Shown here: positions 35,881 to 46,100 of the stretch, in pieces
Position numbering within the stretch: the stretch's first letter is position 1
Layout: each line of letters opens with the position of its first letter
DNA from: Rhizaria sp. SCN 62-66
Taxonomy: Eukaryota > Rhizaria, unplaced
NCBI GenBank assembly: GCA_001724265.1
Contig: MEDY01000151.1
Coordinates: 1 to 61,970, forward strand
DNA length: 61,970 nucleotides
Reading direction: 5' to 3'
Notes under the pieces: model-generated
Told to the model about the DNA's origin: nothing
The model's input: only the letters and a program-made list of their open reading frames with translations
Databases searched by the model: none
Translations under genes and position numbers: made by a program

Positions 35881-36058
35881 GTGTTGCCGGCAACGCAGGC
35901 AACCTCACATTAATATTGTCTTAAACCTTATTGACTTATTGCGCTCAGAGGACGTAGGAGGAAAAAATAAACTATGTATGAGGAGATGATAATATATAAT
36001 CAAGTACGAGTATGTACAACATCAAAGACCAGATTCTACTGGAACAACGGGGACGCGC

Positions 36059-39000
36059 TTAGCGTGCCGCTGTTGGTTTCGGGAACGCCTCGTTCACGAT
36101 GAGCTCGCACTCCTCCTTGAGGTCTTCTTCACTCAGCGTGCGTTGGAGCCGCATCCTGTGTTTCGTGACCGCGATGGCACTGCCGACGCCGTGGTTGAAG
36201 AACACAGAGTGCACTGTCCCGCTCATGCACAAGTTGACGAGCAGTCGCGGCGGCGACTGGAACAGGCCCAGCAGTGACCGCAGCAGCAGCCACGGACTCA
36301 GCCGCAGCCAAATGCCCTCCAAGAACGCCCACGGCATTGCATGTGTCCACAAGAACGTTCCCCAGCCCTCTGACGTCGCCGCCAACTCCAGCGCTGCAGA
36401 CGCTGCCGCCACAGATGCTGTCGCCTCTGTCGCATTCACTACAGTCGCGGACACTGCTGCAACAGACGCTGCTGCGACAGACGCTCCCGCAGAGCCCGCA
36501 GTGGGTGCGATGGAGGCTGCGGCGGCGGCCCAGGGGCTGGCCACAAAGTTGGGGACCGCGGCGAGAAAGGCCCACGCTTCCGCGCCGTCAAACAGGCGTC
36601 GGGGGTCGGCTAGACAGCGCATCGGCCAGAGTGCGGCGTCGACCGCGTCCGTCAGCGCCGCCGGCAGCAGCGGCGTCGCCAGCTCAGCCGCCGCAGCCCC
36701 CTCAGCCGCAAAAGCCGGCGTGTCGAGGTACGCGGCGAGCGTGGCGCGCACAGTGAGAAGGAAGATCGCGTTGGGAATGACGCGGCGCGCGAGCTCGTCG
36801 TTGTCGTGTTCGCTCAGCGGCAGGAGCCCCCACTTGAGCGCGCGCGGCGCCGTGCACGGCGATTGCACAATCAGGGCGTGCAGCGAGGGACCAACAACGG
36901 CGGCCATCAGCACGGGCGCCATTACGGCCCACGATGACAGCGGCGCGCCGAGGAGCGCGAGACAGATGAGCACGGTCGACAGCGCGCCCGCTACGATGAC
37001 GACGGGGGCGTAGGACCAGGTCGGGAAGAGCCGGCGGCGCTCGGGCGCGGCGGAGAGATGCACTGTGGCAAACAAGAAGAAGAGCGCGACACCGACTGCG
37101 AGCTGCAGCAGCGGCGGCAAGTGGTAGAGGTCGTGGCAGTGCGCGTACCCGAGAGCGACCGTGGGCACAAACACCGCTGCGTGTAGAGCGCGCGGAAACG
37201 GATACATGACCCGCGCGGGCAGAGTTAGATCAGCGCAGAGTGGGAACGGCGCAAGCGGGCGCCGCACTTCAGTAGCGAGCAACAGCGTCGCAGGGTAGTT
37301 GTTGTCGGCACTGCAGGTGAGCGAAACCCGCGACAGCGTCTGCGTCGACTTCGGCTGCGCCGTCGGGTCGACGAGCCCTTCTTGCTTGCGCAGCACCTCT
37401 GCCATCGTCTGGGGATCCATGCCCATCACGTCGGGCGCTGAGGGGCCCGCGCGCCTGTGCAGCCACACCACCACGGCGCCCAGCAGCGTGCCGCAGTGCA
37501 GGAGCCAGAATGGCAGCATCACGAAGAAGAAGCACACTGGCCCGCGCACGCCCGTGACACCGTGGAGGATACGGGAGTGCAGGATGAAGTGATCGAGGAA
37601 CGGGTTCGTCGCCGCGACTTGCGGGAGGCGTCGCATGTGCTCGACTAGCGTCATGCCAGTCCATTTCAACTCCGGCGCCGCGGTCAACAGCGCTCTGGCG
37701 CGCGGGGCGAAGCTGCGCGCGGGCAGCATCGTCGCGGCGGGCAGCGTCACACTGGCGCGGACCCACCCGCGCGGCAGCGGCGGCTCTGCGGACGCGGGCG
37801 CAAGCGCGCGCGGGGTCAGCGCGGTCTCGGTGAGAAACGGAGGCACGGCGGCCCCGAGGCGCGGCACAGTGACGGACACGACGACTGCCGCGCACGGTAC
37901 TCGAGGCACGTGCAGCTGTAAGCGAGGAGCAACACCACCAGCAGCAGCAGCCGCAACAGCAGCGGAGTCAGCCTTTGCAGCGGCCCGGGAAGGAAAGAGC
38001 TCTGCGGCGGCAGCGGCAACTGCGGCGTCGTGCACGGGCACATCCGCGTCGTCCACAGGCACAATCCCCGCGTCTTGGCGGCAGTCACCCGGCCGCATGC
38101 CCCAGCGCAACGCCTGGTGCGCGCGGCGCAGCGCGGCCATTTCGCACGTGAGCCCGCTGCGCCTCCCGCCGCCTCCGCGCAGCGCGTTGGCGATGCCCTC
38201 CGTGGCAACCGCGTTGCAGAACGCACCCGCGGCGGCGGAGGCGTCTCCTGCAGCCAGACGGAATCGCCGTTTGTTGCGAGCCGTGTCGTTGCGGTTGTAG
38301 TGTCCTTCGTTGACGTCCGCCCACGCGTGCGCCTGCAGCGCCGTGCCCAGCGCGGACTGCCACGGGTAAGCGCCCGCAATGCGCGCCGTTTCAGTCTCGG
38401 ACTCCGAGTCAAACTCCGGCCCGGCGCCCTCGTCCTCGCAGTCAGCGGCCTCAGCCCCAAAGGCGTCCGCGCCGGCGTCAGTTTCGCAGCGGCCTCCGCG
38501 AAGACGCGGCACGGCGCCGGGTGCGGGCGCGCTGATGGCCGCGCAGGCTTCGTCGCCCGCGCCGGCCAGCGCCCACGGCAGGCCGCCGGTACCTGTGGCC
38601 ACGTGTGTGCCGGCGGATGGCACGTATAGCGCCGCAAGCAGACCGGGCGCGCACGGAAGCCGGTGGATAAACTCGCGCCGCCGCATGTGGAAGTCACCCA
38701 ACACAGTGTTGTTGAACGGTACCGGTTGCAAGAGCTTGTACGCTGCGTCGCCGCGCCATGACTTCATGTGTCTCTTGGCGACTTCGACGAGGCGGTTGCG
38801 CTCGAAGACGGTCTAGGCCTCAGCAGCCATGGCGAAAGCGCGTGCACTCGCAGCCTTCGCGGCAGCATGCATCCGCAGCCTGAGACGCAAGTGGACGTCA
38901 ACCACGGAGCGCTGGTACTGCCGCTTGGCGCGATTGCGACGCACGTTGCTGGCGTTGTTGTACACTTCTGCGGCGGACTCATCGCTCGTACTGCTGAGTG

Positions 39001-42000
39001 TCGCTTCACCGTCGTCATCATCGCTCGACTCCTCGCCAGCGCGCGGCGCCCGCCGGGCGGGACCGCCACCGCCGCGGTTCGCGCGAGGCCTCGCAGGCGC
39101 ATCGGAGTCAGGCTCGGTGTCATCACCACTATCGGCGAGCTAAGACTGCTTCTGCTTCTGCATTGGCTTGCGGCGCAGCGCGCGCTGTTCGCGCGTATAC
39201 GCGGCTGCGGCGGCGGTGGGGTCAAGCGGCGCCCACCCGCCCTCGCGGTGCGCAACCAGGCGGCGCAACGCGCGTGTCTCGGCCGCGGTGAAGAGGCTGA
39301 GTGCAACAGACTCGTTATCACGCGCCGCACGTGACGCAGCCGTCACAGCGGCCCGCGCGGCGCAGAAGCGCGCCAAATGAGTTTGCGCAGGCAACGGCGC
39401 GCCAGGCGGGCCCCGTGTAAGCACGCGTGGTCGGGAGAACGCGTGCATCTCGCGCACAAGCCGGTACGTCGCGTAGGCACCGAAGTGCGCGGCCGTGGTC
39501 ACGCGAGACCACGCGTCCCGAGCCGCAATCATAGTGCACTGGAGTACAGTGGGCTTAGGAAGCGTTATTTTCTCTGTCTCTTCGTCAGTACTACTTTGGT
39601 CCTCGGGACTCAGTGAGTTTTTGGCACTGGTCTTTGGCAATGATGAAGCACGCATAGTTCGTCCCCTGCAATGCTGGTTTGCTGGATTCTTCGTTGCAAT
39701 CGCACAGTTGTTGGCCGGCAAAGCATCACTACTTGTCGCCATCGCTGTGTTGCAGCTCGCATTGGCATGCGCCGCCAATTCGCAGTCAAAACCCTCCGGC
39801 AGCGGCATCCCCTGCGTGACTGCAGCAAGCTCAGCCGCCGTCATCGCGCCGAACCGGATCAGCGGCAGCAGGTCGTGCAGCTCCAGCCGCACCAGCGCGG
39901 GGTCCGTGTCGTCGAGCCCGTACGCGCGCAGACGGAAGCGGCCCCAGCGCACCACGGCCTGGAACAGCGCGAACTCGCTCCCGCAGTTGAGCTCGTCGCA
40001 CACCAAAAAGCGCCGCAGCGCGGAGCGGGATAGCGCAAGGAACAGGGGCTGCGCCATCGCGGTTCCAAAGCTCACCAGCGCGCGCGACGAGCGCTCGTTG
40101 AACAGACGCAGCCGCTTGTGCCTCTTTTGCTCCTCACTGAGCTGCTTAGGCTTGGAGTCGCGCTGAGGAATCGACTCGTCGCCGTCGTCCGCTGACTCCG
40201 GGTCCGACGGGACAGGTCGGTACGCAAGCGCGTGGGGGCCCGAAACCACTGAATCTGACTCCGCGGCCGTGAGCGCCAGCGCCGCCGCGGCGCAAGCCTT
40301 GGCGGCGCTCTCGGGGACCCCACGGGCCGCGAGCTCCTCGCTCTCCATGAGCTCGCGGATCGACGTCAGCGCAGGCGTGCTATCACCCGCTGCGCCATTC
40401 GCGTTGCGAGTGTGACTACCTCTGGCGTTGCTCCCGCTGGCGCTGCTGTCAAAGAGCTTGTTCCGCGCATCAGCGACCGCGCGCGCGATGGCCTTCGTGG
40501 CGCGCTCGTCCACGGGAACTGGCAGCGGCAGGGACGCCGCAAACGCGGCCTCCAGCGCCGCCTCGGCACGCCGGTGCGCGAACGCCGCATCGGGCGCGGG
40601 ACACCCGTCTGCGCCTGCGCTTGCGCCTCCGCGCGTGTCCTTGACCCTGGCCTTTGCCTCGGCGTCAAGAAACCCTGCCGCAGATGAGAGGCACAAGTAC
40701 CGGTAGAACTCCCCGGTCACCGACTGCACCGCGGCGGCCGCAGCGCCGTCAGAGAGCGCGGCGACGTCGGCCACCGGCAGCACCACAGTGCGCGTCGACG
40801 CGGTGCTGGGTCCGCACTCCACCGTGGCGCGCGAGATGGTCGCGGTGCACAGGGGCTGCGCCATCGACGCCGCAGCGTCGGCGACTGAGGGCGCAATTGC
40901 GCGGTGCGCCGCTGCTGAGAGCTCGGTGCACGCGGCAAACTCAGCTGCCTTAAGCTTCTCAGCTTTAAGATTGTCAGCCTTAATCTGATCAGCCTTCTTC
41001 TTATCAGCCTTAGTCTTCGCACCCTTGGGCTTCGCAGTTTTGGGCTCATCAGTATTGGGCAAGGCGAAATTCTCTGCATCGTTCGGTGTGTTAGCTGGTA
41101 CGCTTGATTGGCCGAGACCAGAGACAGGCGGAAATGGAGTCTCGTCGCAGTAGCGGTCGGTGACCTGCCCACGGTCGCAGTCGCCGGTCCAGACGCTGTT
41201 GCCGTCGCCGCTGTCACCGCTGTGACCGCGTGCATCGTGGCCACACGTCCTACACTTCTTATCCGCCGCGTGTGTGTGCGGTAATATTCTATCTCCATTG
41301 CATTGATCATCATCATCGTCGTAGTCGTCGTCGTCGTCGCCGCAGACGGGGCAGCCCAGCACATAGGGCAGCAACGCCGTGTCCGGATGCGCGGCCACGG
41401 CAAGCCTGCGCTCCGGCGTCAGCCACGAGAGGCCCGCGGCGTCGGAGCGACTCGTGCCCGCCGCGCGCGCGACGGCCGCCGCCACGGCCACGGCGAGCGC
41501 AGCCGCGGGGGTGCGCGCGGGAACCGCGGGCACGGGCGCGAGCGCGGGCGGGCACGGCGGGCCAATAAACGCCGACTGCGCAGCCACTAGACTCGCGTCA
41601 GGCGCGACGGCACTCAGGGCATCAGATTTGGCGCAACTGCTGCTCGATGCGAGGCTGCTGAGTGTGCTGAGTGTGCTGAGTGTATAGAGGGCGTTGTACG
41701 CGTGCGAGCGAATACGACGGGGGTCTGAGAGAAGCTCAAGCCCGGGCGCCGGGACAAAGTTGGGCGGCGCGAATGACGGGCGCGACACGCCGGTGTGCGC
41801 GTATGGCGCGAGAGACGGGTGCGCACAGAGACTGGGGAGCGCGCGGGCCAGGAACAACTCCGTGGCCGCCGCGCGTCCGCCGGCGACGGCTGTGGCGGGC
41901 GCGCTGGGAGACGCGTCGGGGATGTCACAGAGGGACTTAAGCGGCGCGGGGGCAAGCAACGCAGCCGTGTCGCAGGCGAGTAGAGCAGACGGCAGCGGTG

Positions 42001-42154
42001 CTGCGCCAGCGGAAGGGAGCGGCGGCTGTTGTGATAAAGGGATTGATTTGAGGTCGAGACATTCATAAGCAGCGGGCTCCGATGCAGTCAAAGCCACAGG
42101 CTACACAACCTCGGGAGCAAACGAAAAAGAGAAGGTGTCGCTCTATGACCACAT
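36059..42154 (-). CDS. BACK-domain / multi-pass membrane protein, read through four TAG codons
   Basis: One frame runs from ATG 42154 to TAA 36059: 2031 residues with TAG at residues 4, 18, 1005 and 1114 and no TAA or TGA. With a standard code it splits into a GTG-started frame (42097-39140) and a second frame (38767-36059). Reading TAG as Gln gives a natural start, MWSQSDTFSFSFAPEVVQPV. Residues about 685-780 form a BACK-like domain (RRFLVCDELNCGSEFALFQA, VRWGRFRLRAYGL, LLPLIRFGAMT), normally found after a BTB domain in cullin-3 adaptors; I see no clear BTB. A Cys pair CPVC with an Asp run is encoded near 41300-41350. The C-terminal third has hydrophobic membrane segments from about residue 1525 (CFFFVMLPFWLLHCGTLLGA) onward. 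No known protein has this arrangement that I recall. Function unknown. Confidence 0.8.
38813..38815 (-). other. In-frame TAG read as sense (residue 1114)
   Basis: GAG GCC TAG ACC GTC. It is flanked by helical, charged coding sequence (MAAEA, then TVFERNRLVEVAKRHMKSW). Confidence 0.8.
39140..39142 (-). other. In-frame TAG read as sense (residue 1005)
   Basis: CAG TCT TAG CTC GCC. It follows QKQKQS and separates two long open frames that share phase. Confidence 0.8.
42101..42103 (-). other. In-frame TAG read as sense (residue 18)
   Basis: GTT GTG TAG CCT GTG. It lies upstream of the long open frame; there is no ATG for hundreds of codons downstream, so it must be translated for the long frame to be made. 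Confidence 0.75.
42143..42145 (-). other. In-frame TAG read as sense (residue 4)
   Basis: ATG TGG TCA TAG AGC GAC. It lies three codons after the only plausible ATG of the BACK-domain gene. Confidence 0.75.
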
Positions 42155-43158
42155 CGTGGGACGGTACAAGGTATAATTGCGAAATCTGACAACAACGAGA
42201 TATGCAAAGAGGAGACAGATGAGGTGGAGTGGTGAGTGAGGTGGTGCGCAAAGAAAGTTGTGATACCGGTGTTATTTGAGCATAGTGTGAGATATTTAAA
42301 CAAGATAAAGAGTAAATCACAACGTTGAATTACAAAACTGTGAAATATTTCGTATTGACAATAATTCCGTGCTTCTAACGGGTTGAGGAGTTGCGGCCAC
42401 AAATTTTGGAGAGGGCGAATGGAGAGGGCGTAGACAGACGGGCGATTTGTGGTGGGAACACATTTTGGCGCACACAAGCAAGCAAGGTCGTGCAAGACGA
42501 GGCGATTTTTCATATAACGTTATTCTAGTGAATACTTTGTTATGTATGCGAGATTACTTAAACAATAACCATCGCGCTTTTCTTCGAGAGATCACATGTG
42601 CATGTATCACATGTGCTTGTGTCGTTGCGAGATGAGCATCACAGCGCACCGCAGTCAAGTCAGTCTAGTCATTCAGCCTCCATCGTGAATCAGAGAGGAG
42701 GGAGAGGCTCGAGGCCTCTAACGCAACGTCACTGCTATCACTTCCGCTGATACAACTGCCACCGACACTGCCGCCGCCGTTACCGCCGTCCGCCTGGTCG
42801 CCAAACTAGGGAGTATAAGATAGATACAAAGCCACAGCGCGCTCGAGAGTGAGAGAACTGTGGGGGAGATTAGAAGCAAGTCGTTTGTTGATTCGTGTTG
42901 ATCCGACACAAGTCGAGTCAACGTGGTGATTTAAGTCAAAATGGGGTGAGTTGAGTTGAGTAATGCGAGAGTCGAATCGAGAGTGTTGTGTTTGCATGAT
43001 GGAGTCGTGCGGTGAGTCAAGTTGCGATGTGAATCAAGTCAAGTCAAATCGAGTCGAGTCGACTCGTGCTGTACAAAGGAGGAATTGATTCGACTCGAGC
43101 CCGATCTATAAGCAGAGACAGCGAGAGAAATAGAGTCTACGTGTGCGAACGTGTCGTG
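42155..43158. other. Intergenic with GAGTC/AAGTC pentamer repeats
   Basis: A 1-kb spacer between two minus-strand genes. It includes the upstream region of the BACK-domain gene and a cluster of degenerate pentamers at its right end. Confidence 0.6.
42890..43075. repeat. Degenerate AAGTC/GAGTC pentamer repeat
   Basis: Many copies of AAGTC, GAGTC, GAGTT and AATCG, densest at 43017-43065 (AAGTCAAGTCAAATCGAGTC). The same units recur at 60075-60110. Confidence 0.65.
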
Positions 43159-46100
43159 TTAAACACTGGAGATGACTTGCATTTCCTTCACCGGTTGCGC
43201 ACAAATAAAGCACTGTTTACACGCCGATCCACAATCCTGACACATCACATGCCCACACGGCACAATCACAACCTTAATATCGTTCTCATAGCAAATCTGG
43301 CACATGAGCCGCTCCTTGGCCTGCGTGGCATCGTCCACAGCGGCCTTAAGGCGAGATTGCCAGGACGGCTCCTTGCGCTCCACGCGCAGCGGCTGCACGC
43401 GCACGTGCGGGTCGTATTCGTTTTTAAGCAGCATATCCATCACGCGTGAGATGTCGCTGCACGAGCGCGCGCGGCCCGCGTTATACAACCGCTCGAGGGT
43501 CTGCAAGATATGCCCGCGCTCGTACCCGAATTCGAGCAGCTTATCCAGCAGAGACGTGTCGAACGGGTATACTTCGGTCATATCGCTGTTGTTATCGTTG
43601 CCGTTGCTGTTGCCGCTGCAGCTCTTGTTGCCGTTGGCACACGCACCACGCGTGCCATGAGTACCCTGTGTTCCCGTGGAACCGGTTGCGGTGGACGACG
43701 CAGAGCGGCCGCCGCACACGGAGCCCGAGCAGACGTGGTTCTTCACGCTCACACTGCCACCGCCGCTGCCCGCAGCAGCTGCAGAGGACGAGGACGACGA
43801 GGCAGAGGACGAGGACGCGGAGGAGGCAGACGCGGAGGCAGGTGCGCCGACCTTGGCCAGCGCGGCGCGGGCGCAGGCGTCTCCGCCCTGCGCCGCCGCT
43901 TCGGTCGCCGCGGCAAGTGCTTGCTCTGAGTCATCGTACCCGCGTCCGTCGCAGTGCGAGCAGGGCGGCATGTGCATCGCCAGCCAGCAGGAGCGCGCGC
44001 GGGCGCGGTAGCTGGCGATCTCGTCCTTGGAGCTCGACGCAGTCAGCGGACATCCACGCGGGGCAGACGTCGTACTCGCGGAGCCAGAGCCAGAGCTAGA
44101 GCCGGGGCTGGACGGGGAGGCGGTGGAGGCGAGCAGACGGGCGCGGGGCGCGTCGAGCGTGTCGCAGCCGTGCTCGCGGCACAGGCACCGGTGCGGGTTG
44201 GACGTCTCGTCAGAACCAGAGCCAGAGCCGGAGCTAGAACCGGGTAACGCGGTACTGTTGGTATCCGCGAAAGCGGCCGTCTGTTGTTGTTGTAGTAGTA
44301 GCTGTTGTTGAGCATCAGGCGCAGCGGCAGCGGCAGCGGCAGCGTCAGCGGCGGCGGCGGCGGCCTCGGCGGCGACGGCGGCGGCGTCTTGCGCGAGCAG
44401 GGGGATGATGGCGGCGACATCGCGCGCCTGGCACCGCTGCATCGCATGCGCCATTTCGCGCAACAGCGCAACGACAATGACCGTAGGCACCGTCGGCGGC
44501 AGGACCTGGAGCAGCGCCGCGCCGGGCAGGGCGGACTCGCCGGCCGCGCCCTCAGCGCTGTCGTCGTCGTCGGCGTCGTCGTAGGTCGCGATGAGGCCGC
44601 CCGGCAGTGCGCTATCGGCCGCGAGAGCAGCCAGAGCAAGCGGGCGACGCAAAGTCGTCTCGCCATAGACATTCGTGGCGTCCGCAGTCTTGACAGCAGC
44701 ATTAGCCTGAGTATCGTTAACACCCTCGCCGTCGGCGGGGGTACCACGGCCACGGCGGCCCTCTTGGCCGCCCTCGCCGTCGTCCGAAGCCTTCCTCGTC
44801 GCCTCGTTGTTGTTGTTGCTGTTGCTGGACTCTGAGTGGGACTCGCCGGCGGCGGCGTCGGCGGCGTCGGCGGCGGCGCGCGCGGCGGCCATCCTGCGCG
44901 CATACGCGTGCGCCGCGGGGCTCGGCGCCGCGGCCGCCGTGGACGCCGTAAAGAGGCTCTCGGCCAGCGTCTCCGCCCACAGGCGCGTAGCGCACGGAGA
45001 CAGCGCACCGCGGCCGCCGGGGCAGGAGTTCATCGCCTCGGCCTCAGCGGCGGCCAGCGCGGCGTCGCTAGACGTGTTGTTCGTGCTGTTGCTGTTAATG
45101 CTGCTGCTGCTGCTGCTGCTGCTGGCGGCGCCGCCGGGCGCGGGGACGGAGATGGAGATCCCCGATAGCGTGGAGGCCGCCGAGGCGTTAGACTGTGTGG
45201 AGCGGGACGAGGACGTCGACAATGCAGACGCCGCGGACGCGATCGAGTCGGCTGAGTGGTCGCGACTCGCGACACTCGGCGGCAAAGCGGTCACTGCAGG
45301 CGCAGCGGCCGCACTGGCGCTCTTGCTCTTGCTGTTGTTGCTGTTGCTCTCGTCCTGTGCTTGAGGCGCGGGCGCGGACCGGCGCGAAAAGAGCGCGGCC
45401 GCAACGGCGGAGACTTCGGCGAGAACGCGTGACGCGCGCGAGGCAGAGGTACGCAGTGAGCAGGGACTTAGCGACTCGATCGCAGACTTGGCTGAGTCAG
45501 CAGAAGAAGAGACTGCGTCGTCACTCGTCTCGAGCACGTCAGTCTCACCACTCCCAGCAGCCTCAGTCTCGGGCGCGGACGCAGGAACGGTCGCGGCCGC
45601 AGCAGAGGTGGCGGCAGCGGCTTGTTTTTGGTGGCAGTGGCTGTTGACGAGAGCGCGGAAGCGTGCGAAAGCACCCCATCCGCTGCTGGCCGCCGCCACA
45701 GGCGCGGGCGCAGCGACAGGAGGAGGAGCAGCAGCAGCAGTGGTGGAGTTGTTGGTCGAGAGTTCGACAGCAGGCGCAGGCGCGGGTGCGGCTCCTTCCT
45801 CTTCCTCCTCAGCAGCGCGCTTGCCACCAAGCCCATCACCAGCCTCGCTCTTGGCCTCGGCCGCAGTGTCGTTCTCGGGATCCCCCTCGGTCATGGTCGT
45901 CACAGAGGCCACGCTGACGCCGGCGACCGCGCCCGCGCTGCGCTTGTCCGCGGCGAACACAAGGTCCCGCAGAGTATCGATCGCGGCCACGGTGACGCAC
46001 TGGAGCGACTTGCGCTGCTGCGCGCGCAGCGCCGCTACGGCCCCCGCGTAGCCACACGCGGCCCCGGGCGCGAACAAGCCCTTGATAGCGGGGACAACCG

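Larger units (their letters stand above)
35224..36058. other. Intergenic with microsatellite and protease relic
   Basis: Spacer between convergent genes. It contains a TG/TGCG microsatellite and an inverted fragment of the protease gene, described separately. Confidence 0.6.
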
